From Microbacterium sp. BLY (GTDB lineage: Bacteria; Actinomycetota; Actinomycetes; Actinomycetales; Microbacteriaceae), in the NCBI RefSeq assembly GCF_017939615.1, contig NZ_JAGKSR010000001.1, forward strand, positions 2,294,001 to 2,358,000: a stretch of 64,000 bases of DNA, in the 5' to 3' direction. Shown one piece after another: positions 17,898-26,683 of the stretch; the stretch's first letter is position 1, and the number at the start of each line of letters is the position of its first letter. Both the position numbers and the translations under genes were made by a program. The notes under the pieces are model-generated. The model did no database searches. It was given only the letters and a program-made list of their open reading frames with translations, and was not told the DNA's origin.

Positions 17898-19526
17898 TCA
17901 GGAGCCTCCTGTGGTGGCGCGTCGCAGGCGGGCGGCGCCGGCGAGGCCGAGGATGAGGAATGCGGTGGCGATGAGGAGGGCGCTGCGGGTGCCGTCGGTG
18001 AAGCCGTCGGCGAGGGCGTTCACGGCCTCGGTGGTGTCGCTGCCGAGTGGGCTGTCGTCTCCGGCGGTGCGGAGCTGACCGATCGTGGTGCCCGCGGTCT
18101 GCCGGGTGGTCTCGGCGAGTCGGTCGGCGGTGGCGTCGCTGAGTCCGGTCTTCTCGAGTGCGGCGGGCAGGGTGATGGCGAGGGAGACGGACAGTGCTGC
18201 TCCGGCGAAGGCGGTGCCGAGCGCGGAGCCGATCTGCCGGACGGTGCTCTGGGTGGCCGACCCCTGGCCGGAGAGGTTCACGGGGACGTCGCGCAGGACG
18301 GTCCCGGTGAGCTGTGCAGAGGCCAGCCCCAGGCCGAGCCCGTAGACGACGAGCGGGATCGCGACCAGCCATCCGGGGGTGGTGGCCTGGATGATGAGGG
18401 CGACGACGACCACGCCGGTGACTTCGAGGCCGAGTCCGATCAGCACGGTCCCGGGGGCGCCGAAGCGATCGGCGAGATGTCGGGCCGCGGCACCGGACAG
18501 GAAGGCGCCGACGGCCATGGCCGCGAGCACGAGTCCGGCGCCCATCGCATCGAGACCCAGCGCGTTGACCAGGTAGAGCGGCAGGACGAAGATGATCGCG
18601 AACTCGCCCACCGCGACCATCGCCGCGGTGAGGTTGCCCCAGGAGAACGTTCGGTAGCCGAACAGCTCCAGGTCCAGCAGGGCGGAGCGCTGCACCTTCT
18701 CGCGGTGCCGCTCCCAGACGACGAACAGGGTCAGAGCGATCGCGGCGATGAGCAGGGCGATCGGGACCGCCGAGATCGGCGCGGTCTGCGGCCACACCCA
18801 GCCGAAGATCGTGAGGTCCTGCTGGGGCGTCCACCACCCGAGATCCGGTCCCTCGATCACGGCGAACACCAGGGCACCGAACCCGACGATGCTGAGCAGC
18901 GCACCGTCGACGTCGACGCCGGGGCGCTTCTTCGCGCCCCGCGTCTCCGGGACGGTGACGATCGCCGCGACGAACACCACCGCCCCCAGCGGCACGTTGA
19001 CCAGGAAGATCCAGTGCCAGGAGGTCCACTGCGTCAACGCGCCCCCGGCCAGCGGCCCCACCGCCGCCGCCCCGGAGATCACCGCACCCCACACACCGAA
19101 CGCGGCCGCCCGATACCGGCCGCGGAACACGGCGTTCACCGTCGAGAGCGTCGAGGGCATGATCAGCGCGGCCCCGACGGCCTGCACGGCGCGGGCGCCG
19201 ATGAGCGCGCCCGACGACTCCGATGCCGCCGCGAGCACACTCCCCGCGACGAACACGACCAGCCCCGCGAGGAACAGCTTCTTCCGACCCCACCGGTCGG
19301 CGAGATTCCCCGTGGACAGCAGCAGCGCGGCTAACAGCACCGCATACAGACTGTTCACCCACTGCGCGTCCGTGAGATCCAGGTGCAGATCCTCGATGAT
19401 GGTGGGCAGCGCGACCCCGACGATCGTGCCGTCCAACACGATCATCCCCAGTCCGACCGCCAGGACGGCCAGCCCGAGCCAGTCCCGCGCGGTGGGGGCG
19501 TCGGTCGTGACGGCATCGGTGGTCAT
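17898..19526 (-). CDS. MFS transporter, EmrB/QacA (DHA2) type
   Basis: 542 aa with about 14 membrane segments. Signatures: LDGTIVGVALPTII in helix 1, ADRWGRKKLFLAG (motif A) and SGAAAVGPLAGGALTQW (motif C). The last third has the long periplasmic-side loop with STVRQIGSALGTAF typical of drug:H+ antiporters. The start at 19526 has an AAAGG 8 nt upstream; an upstream in-frame ATG (19556) adds ten residues but lacks a site. No regulator gene is adjacent, unlike the two other MFS genes of the window that have one. Confidence 0.85.
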   Translation of the reverse strand: MTTDAVTTDAPTARDWLGLAVLAVGLGMIVLDGTIVGVALPTIIEDLHLDLTDAQWVNSLYAVLLAALLLSTGNLADRWGRKKLFLAGLVVFVAGSVLAAASESSGALIGARAVQAVGAALIMPSTLSTVNAVFRGRYRAAAFGVWGAVISGAAAVGPLAGGALTQWTSWHWIFLVNVPLGAVVFVAAIVTVPETRGAKKRPGVDVDGALLSIVGFGALVFAVIEGPDLGWWTPQQDLTIFGWVWPQTAPISAVPIALLIAAIALTLFVVWERHREKVQRSALLDLELFGYRTFSWGNLTAAMVAVGEFAIIFVLPLYLVNALGLDAMGAGLVLAAMAVGAFLSGAAARHLADRFGAPGTVLIGLGLEVTGVVVVALIIQATTPGWLVAIPLVVYGLGLGLASAQLTGTVLRDVPVNLSGQGSATQSTVRQIGSALGTAFAGAALSVSLAITLPAALEKTGLSDATADRLAETTRQTAGTTIGQLRTAGDDSPLGSDTTEAVNALADGFTDGTRSALLIATAFLILGLAGAARLRRATTGGS

Positions 19527-19786
19527 CGAAGTGCCTTTCTGCCGGGGAGGCGTCACTCCGTGTCGTCGGCGCGACCGCGGCGACCTCCGTCCTGACCCTG
19601 CGACGGCCGCGGCTCTCCGCGCCCCAGCCTGCCTGGTGGGCGGCGATTCCGGTAGGGACCTCGGTCATCTCGCGACTGTCGCGGTCCGGTCGGCGATAGC
19701 ACGTCCGCCGGGGGAGACGCCACTCCCTTCCGGCGGCGACCGGTGCCCTCCACACTCGGAGGGGAAACGACGGGGAGGAGACGCGA

Positions 19787-20797
19787 ATGGCGCGACTGGT
19801 GCGAGTGGTGCCGGGTCAGGACCCGGGGTTCACGCGGAAGCGGACGAGCTCGGGGTTCCGGTATGTCGACCCCGCGGGGCAGCCTGCTCCCGATGCGGAT
19901 CGCGAACGCATCAGCGATCTCGTGATCCCGCCGGCGTGGCAGGACGTGTGGATCGCGGCCGACCCGCTCGCGCACATCCAGGCGGTCGGGATCGACGGCG
20001 CCGGACGCAAGCAGTACCTCTATCACCCGCTCTGGCGGGTCTCGCGCGACCGCCGGAAGTTCGTCCGCGCCCTCGACCTCGCTTCCGCCCTGCCCAGCGC
20101 CCGCGCGCAGGTGACCAAGGCGCTCAAGGACGAAGGGCAGACCAAGGAGCGCGCCCTGGCGATCGCGTTCCGCCTCCTCGACGACGCCGCCCTGCGCATC
20201 GGATCGGAGCGCTATCTCGCCCGCCACGGCAGCCGGGGTCTCACCACCCTCCGTCGCCGTGACGTGCGCATCGACGGCGGGGACGTGGCCCTCTCCTTCC
20301 CGGCGAAGAGCGGACAGACTGCGGCGATCGAGATCACCGACGAATCGCTGGCCGAGGCCCTCACGGACTTCGCGAGCGGAGCGTCGTCCGCCTTCCTCCT
20401 CGCGTACCGCCGAGGCCGTCGACGCGTGAAGATCACCCCCGCGGAGGTGAACGCCTACCTCAAGGAGGTGCTGGGAGCGAGCTTCTCCGCCAAGGACTTC
20501 CGCACCCTCCACGGCACCATCATCGCCGCGGACGCCCTGGCCCGCATCGGTGTCCTCGACCGGCGCGGGCAGCGGAATCAGGCCGAGCGTCTGGCCGTGC
20601 AGGCCGCGGCGACGGCACTCGGCAACACGACGGCCGTGGCCCGCAACAGCTACATCGACCCGCGGGTGTTCCGGCAGTACGCCCGGGGGAGGACGCTCGA
20701 CCTCGACGTCACCCCGGAGACCGCGATCAGGCGGCTTCTCGGAGGACCCGAGACATCGCGCAAGGTCAACCGGAGAGGGACGGCCGCTCGACGCTGA
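19787..20797 (+). CDS. DNA topoisomerase IB (poxvirus/eukaryote-type)
   Basis: Relaxes supercoils by transient 3'-phosphotyrosyl cleavage of one strand. 336 aa, the length of bacterial type IB enzymes. The N-terminal domain (SGFRYVDPAGQP..., IPPAWQDVWI, GRKQYLYHP) is followed by the catalytic domain with RIGSERY, LSFPAKSG, KDFRTLHG (Arg and His) and the active-site Tyr289 in NSYIDPRVF. All expected catalytic residues are present. The gene stands alone between an MFS gene (divergent) and pepN; no Ku or LigD genes are beside it. ATG at 19787 preceded by GGGGAGGAG-like purines. Confidence 0.9.
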   Translation: MARLVRVVPGQDPGFTRKRTSSGFRYVDPAGQPAPDADRERISDLVIPPAWQDVWIAADPLAHIQAVGIDGAGRKQYLYHPLWRVSRDRRKFVRALDLASALPSARAQVTKALKDEGQTKERALAIAFRLLDDAALRIGSERYLARHGSRGLTTLRRRDVRIDGGDVALSFPAKSGQTAAIEITDESLAEALTDFASGASSAFLLAYRRGRRRVKITPAEVNAYLKEVLGASFSAKDFRTLHGTIIAADALARIGVLDRRGQRNQAERLAVQAAATALGNTTAVARNSYIDPRVFRQYARGRTLDLDVTPETAIRRLLGGPETSRKVNRRGTAARR

Positions 20798-20870
20798 CGA
20801 GCAGGGGGAGTGCGCGCGTCCCGCGCACCGGCCACCCCGCTCGGCGACGGGAAGATGCCAGGATGGAAGG

Positions 20871-23354
20871 ATGCACACCGCGAACCTGACCCGTGAGGAG
20901 ACCGCGGCGCGATCCGCCGCGATCACCCTGCACCGCATCCGCGTCGAGCTCGATCTGACCGGCGCACCGGAGCGGGCGCGCACGGGCTTCCCGACCACGA
21001 CGATCCTCGAGTTCGACGCGACCGTCGACCGCACCTGGCTCGACTTCATCGGCGAGGAGGTCCGTCGGGTCGAGGTGAACGGCATCGCGCAGGAGGTCGT
21101 CTACGACGGCGCACGGATCGCACTGGAGGGTCTCGCACCGTCGAACGTCGTCCGGGTCGAGGCGGTCGGCGTCTACAGCCGTTCCGGAGAGGGTCTGCAC
21201 CGGTTCCACGACCCCGTCGACGACCGCACCTACCTCTACACGCAGTACGAGCCGGCCGACTCGCGGCGTGTCATGGCCTGCTTCGAACAGCCCGACATGA
21301 AGGCCGAATACACATTCGTCGTGGACGCCCCCTCCGGATGGGAGGTGTTGTCGAACCAGTCGCCCGCCCACGTCGACCTCGGCGTCGGCGTGCAGCGCGT
21401 CCAGTTCGCGCCGACGCTGCCCCTCTCCAGCTACATCACCGCCGTCGCCGCCGGACCGTATGCCCGCGTCGACGGGGAGTGGAGCCGGGACGACCAGCAG
21501 ATCGCGCTGGGGGTCTTCGTCCGGCGCTCGCTCGTGGAGCACCTCGAGGCGGACGAGATCCTCGAGGTCACCCGCCAGGGACTCGACTTCTTCACCGACG
21601 CGTTCGCGTACCCGTACCCCTGGGGCAAGTGCGACCAGATATTCGTGCCCGAGTACAACCTCGGCGCCATGGAGAACCCGGGGCTGGTGACGTTCACCGA
21701 GGCGTACCTCTCCCGCGGCGCGGCCACCGAGGCGCAGCGCGCCGGCCGGGCCAACACGATCCTGCACGAGATGGCGCACATGTGGTTCGGCGACCTCGTC
21801 ACGATGACGTGGTGGGACGACCTGTGGCTCAAGGAGTCGTTCGCCGACTACATGGGCTCGCACGCCTCGGCGGTGGCCACCCGCTTCCACGACGCGTGGG
21901 TCACGTTCGCGATGCGGCGGAAGGCCTGGGCCTACCAGCAGGACCAGCTGCCGACGACGCATCCGATCGTCGCCGACATCCCCGACCTCGAGGCGGCGAA
22001 GCTGAACTTCGACGGGATCACGTACGCCAAGGGAGCGTCGGTGCTCAAGCAGCTCGTCGCGTTCGTGGGGGACGATGCCTTCTTCGAGGGCGCCCGACGG
22101 TACTTCGCGGCGAATGCGTTCGGCAACACCACCCTCGACGACTTCCTCGTCGAGCTCAGCGCGGTGTCGGGCCGCGACATGACCGACTGGGCGGCCGCGT
22201 GGCTGCAGACCACCGGCGTCTCGACGATCTGGGCGGAGACCGACGCCGACGGGACGCGGTATCTCATGCAGGACGACGTCCGCCCGCACCGTCTCCGGGT
22301 CGGTCTCTACGACCGGGTGGACGGACGCGTCGTGCGCCGGGAGCAGCGGGAGCTCGACCTGATCGGCGCGCGCGTGGCCGTCGACCTCCCCGAGGCCGAC
22401 CTCGTGCTCCTCAATGACGACGACCTCACGTATGCGAAGGCGCGCCTGGACGAGCGCTCGATCCGCACGGTCGAGGAGTCGCTCTCCGACATCGAGGATC
22501 CCCTCGCCCGGGCGCTCGTGTGGTCCTCCCTGTGGAACGCCACGCGCGACGGCGAGCTGGACGCGACGCGATTCGTGGCGATCGTGCGCACGCATGCCCC
22601 CCGCGAAGGCAACGGCGGACTGCTGGCTGCAGCCCTCCTCGACGCGGCGTTCGCGATCCGGCACTTCGTCGCCGACGACCGCCGCGCCGCCGAGCAGCGG
22701 TCCTGGACGGAGGCGACGTGGTCGGCGCTCCAGCACGCCGAACCGGGCAGCGATGCGCAGCTCTCCTGGGCACGGGCGCTGGCGGCCGCCTCCGCGTTCG
22801 ACGACGTGCACCACGCCGAGGTGCGTGCCCTGCTCGACGGCGAGGTGCCCGACGGTCTCGTCGTCGATCCCGATCTTCGCTGGCAGCTCCTCACCGCCCT
22901 CGTCACGACCGGCCACGCGGGCCTCCCGGAGATCGCAGCGGAGGAGCAGCGGGACGACACGGGCGACGGGCGGACGGCGGCGCGTCGCGCGCGCGCATCC
23001 CTTCCCGAGGCCGCCGTGCGTGCCGCGGCCTGGACGTCAGCGTGGGAGGACGAGACGCTCTCGAACGATCACCTCGATGCCGAGATCGCCGGTTTCCGCG
23101 CCGGAGGACGCCGCGACCTCATCGAGCAGTACGACGAGCAGTACTTCGCGCGGATCGAGCCGGTCTGGGCGCAGCGCAGCATCGAGCTCGCCAAGCGCCT
23201 GGTGCTGGGGCTGTTCCCGGCGACGCCGTCGGCCGACCTCGTCGACGCGTGGCTGGCGACGCACCCGGACGCTCCCGCGGCCCTGCGACGGCTGGTCATC
23301 GAGCAGCGCGACCACCTGCTGCGCGATCTGCGGGTGCGGGGCGCGCAGAGCTAG
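20871..23354 (+). CDS. pepN: Aminopeptidase N (M1 zinc metallopeptidase)
   Basis: Cytosolic zinc aminopeptidase removing N-terminal residues from peptides. 827 aa, normal for actinobacterial PepN. The substrate motif GAMEN is at 265-269 and the zinc site HEMAH is at 299-303 with the third ligand Glu in LKESFADY (about 322). The C-terminal ERAP1-like helical domain (about 510-825) is present. The ATG at 20871 is preceded by GGAAGG. Its TAG stop overlaps the stop of the convergent GNAT gene by three bases, so there is no intergenic terminator. Confidence 0.95.
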   Translation: MHTANLTREETAARSAAITLHRIRVELDLTGAPERARTGFPTTTILEFDATVDRTWLDFIGEEVRRVEVNGIAQEVVYDGARIALEGLAPSNVVRVEAVGVYSRSGEGLHRFHDPVDDRTYLYTQYEPADSRRVMACFEQPDMKAEYTFVVDAPSGWEVLSNQSPAHVDLGVGVQRVQFAPTLPLSSYITAVAAGPYARVDGEWSRDDQQIALGVFVRRSLVEHLEADEILEVTRQGLDFFTDAFAYPYPWGKCDQIFVPEYNLGAMENPGLVTFTEAYLSRGAATEAQRAGRANTILHEMAHMWFGDLVTMTWWDDLWLKESFADYMGSHASAVATRFHDAWVTFAMRRKAWAYQQDQLPTTHPIVADIPDLEAAKLNFDGITYAKGASVLKQLVAFVGDDAFFEGARRYFAANAFGNTTLDDFLVELSAVSGRDMTDWAAAWLQTTGVSTIWAETDADGTRYLMQDDVRPHRLRVGLYDRVDGRVVRREQRELDLIGARVAVDLPEADLVLLNDDDLTYAKARLDERSIRTVEESLSDIEDPLARALVWSSLWNATRDGELDATRFVAIVRTHAPREGNGGLLAAALLDAAFAIRHFVADDRRAAEQRSWTEATWSALQHAEPGSDAQLSWARALAAASAFDDVHHAEVRALLDGEVPDGLVVDPDLRWQLLTALVTTGHAGLPEIAAEEQRDDTGDGRTAARRARASLPEAAVRAAAWTSAWEDETLSNDHLDAEIAGFRAGGRRDLIEQYDEQYFARIEPVWAQRSIELAKRLVLGLFPATPSADLVDAWLATHPDAPAALRRLVIEQRDHLLRDLRVRGAQS

Positions 23355-23884
23355 CCGGCGGCGGGCTCGACGGTCATCCCCATCACGGTCCGGACGATCC
23401 AGGGGTGGGCGTGGTCGTCGTCGATGTGGGTCATCCCGAGCTTGGCGGCCACGCGTCGCGAGGCGTCGTTCGCCGGATGGATGATGGCCGTGAGCAGGAC
23501 GGGAGCCCACTCGCGCGCGACGAGCTCCACGCAGGCCCGAGCGGCTTCGCTCGCGTATCCGCGGCCCTGGCGGTCGGCGCGCACGTGGTATCCGACCTCG
23601 AGCACGGGGTCGCCGTTCACCGACTGCCAGGTGAGTCCGCAGTCGCCGAGGAACTCGCCGTCGTGGGTCTCGATGATCCACAGCCCGTGCCCGTGCTCGG
23701 CGTAGCGGGCCTGCATGCGGGCGATCCAGTCGGCGGCTTCGCCTCGGGATTTGGGTGCGGGGTAGTACGCCATGACCTCGGGGTCACCCAGCAGCGCGGC
23801 CATGTCATCGAGGTCCGCCTCCGTCATCTCCCGGAAGGCCAGGCGGGAAGTCGGAGCGGGAAGAAGGCGGCGGGAGGCGCTCAC
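23351..23884 (-). CDS. GNAT-family N-acetyltransferase (RimJ/RimL-like)
   Basis: 177 aa. The GNAT fold is visible from SRLAFREMTEADLDDMAALL to the acetyl-CoA P-loop RADRQGRGYASEAARACVEL and ends with NDASRRVAAKLGMTHIDDD, as in the Acetyltransf_3 group that acetylates ribosomal protein N-termini or small molecules. I chose the GTG at 23884, which overlaps the stop of the upstream hydrolase gene as GTGA; a longer frame exists but would lie inside that gene. Substrate unknown. Confidence 0.8.
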   Translation of the reverse strand: MSASRRLLPAPTSRLAFREMTEADLDDMAALLGDPEVMAYYPAPKSRGEAADWIARMQARYAEHGHGLWIIETHDGEFLGDCGLTWQSVNGDPVLEVGYHVRADRQGRGYASEAARACVELVAREWAPVLLTAIIHPANDASRRVAAKLGMTHIDDDHAHPWIVRTVMGMTVEPAAG

Positions 23885-24519
23885 AGATCCACGGAGTCGC
23901 CGGGCTCGAGCACGAGGAACTCGCCACCGTTCTGTTCGGTGGCCCACTGCAGCCGCTGGCGGTGCATGTTCTTGCCGATCACCGACAGGGTCATGTCGTG
24001 CGTGCCGAACGCCTGTCGGGGCTTCACGGCGAGGACGTAGTCGATCGCGTCCCCGATCTTGAGCCAGGGCGCTCCGAGCGGCGCGGCGAGCGTGCCGACC
24101 TCGACCCCCGCGGGGACGGCGTAGGAGTCTCCCGGGTAGTAGAAGGTGTCGTTGACCAGCACTCCGACGTTGTCGATGGTCGGGATCGACGAGTGGATCA
24201 CCTCGTGCGTGCCGCCGAAGAAGCGCAGGGTGAAGGCCCCGACCTCCACGGTGTCGCCCGGGGAGACGACGGTGATCTCGTAGCCCTCCGCGGCCTTCGC
24301 CACGCCCTCGGGGCCGAAGATCGGCGTGCCGGGGGCGGCGCGCAGGATGCGGTCGAGGTGCTCCGGCGTCCAGTGGTCGGGGTGCTCGTGGGTGAGCACG
24401 ATGCCCACCAGGCCGCTGAGATCGTGCAGCGGCGCGGTGAAGGAGCCGGGGTCGATGAGGAGGGTGTCGTCGTTCTGGTCGAGGCGGAGGGTGGCATGTT
24501 CGAACTTGGTGACGCGCAT
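23881..24519 (-). CDS. MBL-fold metallo-hydrolase
   Basis: 212 aa. The zinc motif LTHEHPDHW supplies His44, His46, Asp48 and His49. Later ligands are FFGGTHEVIH, FYYPGDSYAVP and FGTHDMTL. The small size and lack of extra domains fit the UPF0173/UlaG-like group of metal-dependent hydrolases. MRVTKFEHATLRL is the typical N-terminus, so the ATG at 24519 is preferred over frames running on into the tRNA-Glu region; AAGGAG lies about 11 nt upstream. It is coupled to the downstream GNAT gene by a GTGA overlap. Substrate unknown. Confidence 0.82.
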   Translation of the reverse strand: MRVTKFEHATLRLDQNDDTLLIDPGSFTAPLHDLSGLVGIVLTHEHPDHWTPEHLDRILRAAPGTPIFGPEGVAKAAEGYEITVVSPGDTVEVGAFTLRFFGGTHEVIHSSIPTIDNVGVLVNDTFYYPGDSYAVPAGVEVGTLAAPLGAPWLKIGDAIDYVLAVKPRQAFGTHDMTLSVIGKNMHRQRLQWATEQNGGEFLVLEPGDSVDL

Positions 24520-24669
24520 GAGACGAGTCAACTCCTTCCCGGGGCCTCCGGCAAACGGAATCCGGCGCGCCACGCCCGGGCGTCGGGCAGGAGTGGCGTC
24601 GATTTGGCGCAGCGAGAATCGCCGTGGCATACTTGAACGGTTGTCGCGGAACGGAAAGCTCCGCCAGAC

Positions 24670-24742
24670 GGCCCCATCGTATAGCGGCCTAGTACGCCGC
24701 CCTCTCACGGCGGTAACGCGGGTTCGAATCCCGCTGGGGTCA
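24670..24742 (+). tRNA. tRNA-Glu (anticodon CTC)
   Basis: A 73-nt cloverleaf. The acceptor GGCCCCA pairs with TGGGGTC (one G-T), T8 is conserved, the anticodon arm CCGCC-CTCTCAC-GGCGG gives CTC, and the T-loop is TTCGAAT. No CCA is encoded. Confidence 0.93.
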
Positions 24743-24748
24743 CACAAC

Positions 24749-24788
24749 ACGACGAAAGCCCTCCGGTTCTCCGGGGGGCTTTCGTCGT
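24749..24788 (+). terminator. Terminator after tRNA-Glu
   Basis: An 18-bp stem (24749-24766 with 24771-24788, one wobble pair) and TTCT loop, 6 nt after the tRNA. It is nearly symmetric and also faces the 3' end of the minus-strand MFS gene, so it may serve both. Confidence 0.85.
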
Positions 24789-24805
24789 TCCCGTGGGCCG
24801 GACCA

Positions 24806-26047
24806 TCAGGCGTCGGCGCGGAGCGCGAGCGTCCGGAACGTGCGGGCGCTGAGCGGCATGATCATCAGGGCCATCATCACCCCGCCGAACACGGCGAACG
24901 GCACCCACAGGGCGGTGACGGACGCGAGGGCGCCGAACACCGCCATGGCGAGCGGCATCAGGCAGTCGTCGCCGAGCCGGGTGAGGGCGCTCATCCGGCC
25001 GAGGTAGGCCGTGTCGACGGTCGCCGCGAACGTCGCGCTCAACAGCACGGAGGCATACCCCGCGGTGGCTCCGATGATCGCGGCGGCCACAGCCACGGTC
25101 CATGCCGGGCCGAATCCGAGGGCGACGATCGCGGCCCCCTGCACGACGAGCGCCGCGAACCCGCTCCGCGCCTCGTGCCGGGGCCGGCGACGAACAACCG
25201 CCACCGCGCCCGCGGCGGCCCCGAGCCCCAGGAGCGCTTCGAACAGTCCGACGGCCGGAGCGCCCCAGCCCTCGGCATGCGCCCGCAGCGCCAGGCCGAT
25301 GCCGACGGCGGGGCCGACGGCGAGGTTGAGTCCGGAGAGGGCGATCACGAGGATACGCGTCGTGGGCTCGACCCGCAGGTGGCGGAAGGCGGCCCCGATC
25401 GCCTGGAGCGATGAGGTCCGTGGGGAGCGGGCGAGGCGGAACCGCGGGCGCAGAGCGATGGCGAGAAACCCGACGACGAGCGAGAACGTCAGTGCGTTCG
25501 CCGAGGCGCTTCCCGCAAGGCCGGCGTTGGCGACGAGCACGCCGCCCACAGCGGCTCCGCCCATCGTCCCCAGACGCGACGCGGTCTGCGCGACGGCCCC
25601 GTAGGACGGGAGGTCAGCGGCCCGCACCAGTCGTCGCGAGATCGTGCCGGCGGACGGTTCGAAGAACGCGTCGCACACACCGAAGGCGACCGCGGCGCCG
25701 AGCAGCAGCGGAACGGTGGGCGGGGTCTGGAGTACCCAGACGGCGACGGTGCACAGCACGGCCACCCGCACCGTGTTGCAGAGGATCATCACCCGGCGGG
25801 CGTCCGTGCGGTCCGCCAGGGCGCCTCCGAAGAGCAGGACGACGGCGCGCGGGAGGGCGCCAGCGGCGACGATGAGTCCCGCGACGGCGGGCGAGGCGAT
25901 CTGGACCGCGGTCCAGGCGAGGGCGATCGTCCACAGGGCGTCACCCACGTCGGACAGCGCCTTCACGCCGATCCAGGCGTGCACCATCCGGTCGCGCCGG
26001 AAGGGGGGAGGGGCGGACACTTCCGTGACCCCCGGGAGGGCGGTCAT
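24806..26047 (-). CDS. MFS transporter (enterobactin/macrolide exporter-like)
   Basis: 413 aa, about 12 hydrophobic segments. DVGDALWTIALAWTAVQ in helix 1, ALADRTDARRVMIL in the motif A position and FFEPSAGTISRRLV in the helix 4-5 region resemble the MFS_3 group (MefA/EntS exporters). The start ATG overlaps the stop of the upstream ArsR-like gene (TGATG), so regulator and transporter form an operon. It ends 17 nt from the shared terminator with tRNA-Glu. Substrate unknown. Confidence 0.82.
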   Translation of the reverse strand: MTALPGVTEVSAPPPFRRDRMVHAWIGVKALSDVGDALWTIALAWTAVQIASPAVAGLIVAAGALPRAVVLLFGGALADRTDARRVMILCNTVRVAVLCTVAVWVLQTPPTVPLLLGAAVAFGVCDAFFEPSAGTISRRLVRAADLPSYGAVAQTASRLGTMGGAAVGGVLVANAGLAGSASANALTFSLVVGFLAIALRPRFRLARSPRTSSLQAIGAAFRHLRVEPTTRILVIALSGLNLAVGPAVGIGLALRAHAEGWGAPAVGLFEALLGLGAAAGAVAVVRRRPRHEARSGFAALVVQGAAIVALGFGPAWTVAVAAAIIGATAGYASVLLSATFAATVDTAYLGRMSALTRLGDDCLMPLAMAVFGALASVTALWVPFAVFGGVMMALMIMPLSARTFRTLALRADA

Positions 26048-26595
26048 CACGGTTCCGTGGGGAACGCGTGGGCGAAGAAGAAGACGGGTGTGCGCTCCTG
26101 GCCGTCGTCCTCGTCGATCGATGACTGCCAGCCCCGCACCGCCCGCAGGACGCGTGCGGAGAGATCGCGCAGTTCCTCCGGGGTCGCCCACGCGGTGCTC
26201 TCCGTGTTGGAGGCGTCGTAGGCGGCCACGGCGGGATCACCTCGGCGGCGGTGCCAGCGCTGCAGGCGCTCGATCTGCATGCGGATCCCCTGTCGCTGCG
26301 CCTCCCGGGCGAGGAGGGCGTCGGCCGGGGAGTCCGCGTAGTCGTCCGCAGACCAGGTCAGGCCACGCCGGGCGACCTTCCACCAACTGGTGCGACGGTC
26401 GCCGGACGCCTCGGGAACCCGCTCGACGATCCCCGCACGCTCGAGCATCCGGAGGTGATGGCTGATGCTGCCGACCTGGCTGTCGAGCGCGCGGGCGACC
26501 ACCGTCACCTGCGAGGTGCCGTAGAGCAGGAGGTAGTCGTAGATGCGACGTCGGAGCGGGTGGTGCACGGCGGTGATCACGGAGATGTCTTCCAC
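26047..26595 (-). CDS. ArsR-like winged-helix regulator
   Basis: 182 aa. Residues about 3-75 form a winged helix (AVHHPLRRRIYDYLLLYG, VARALDSQVGSISHHLRMLE, AGIVERVPE) of the ArsR/HTH_20 type; the C-terminal 100 residues are helical and may bind a ligand. No metal-binding Cys pair is seen, so metal sensing is unlikely. GTG at 26595 is chosen: it follows a TAGCCT hexamer by 7 nt and gives the conserved start of the winged helix. A perfect palindrome upstream is a probable own operator. It is coupled to the MFS gene it likely controls. Confidence 0.75.
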   Translation of the reverse strand: MEDISVITAVHHPLRRRIYDYLLLYGTSQVTVVARALDSQVGSISHHLRMLERAGIVERVPEASGDRRTSWWKVARRGLTWSADDYADSPADALLAREAQRQGIRMQIERLQRWHRRRGDPAVAAYDASNTESTAWATPEELRDLSARVLRAVRGWQSSIDEDDGQERTPVFFFAHAFPTEP

Positions 26596-26602
26596 GCCCG
26601 GA

Positions 26603-26608
26603 AGGCTA
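26603..26608 (-). promoter_or_regulatory. -10 hexamer of a leaderless promoter for the ArsR-like/MFS operon
   Basis: On the minus strand TAGCCT ends 7 nt before the GTG at 26595. Confidence 0.5.
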
Positions 26609-26627
26609 GGACGCACCCCGTGACTGC

Positions 26628-26641
26628 ACAAGAGTCCTTGT
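26628..26641. promoter_or_regulatory. Candidate ArsR-like operator palindrome
   Basis: ACAAG-AGTC-CTTGT is a perfect inverted repeat placed 20-33 nt upstream of the -10 hexamer, over the -35 position of the same promoter. Autoregulation is inferred. Confidence 0.5.
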
Positions 26642-26654
26642 ACATCTCCGGACG

Positions 26655-26682
26655 GCGGGGACCGCCGGGTCCGCGTCCCCGC
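26655..26682 (-). terminator. Hairpin after the DUF4349 gene
   Basis: GCGGGGAC (26655-26662) pairs with GTCCCCGC (26675-26682), 12-nt loop, immediately after the minus-strand stop at 26684. Confidence 0.55.
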
Positions 26683-26683
26683 T

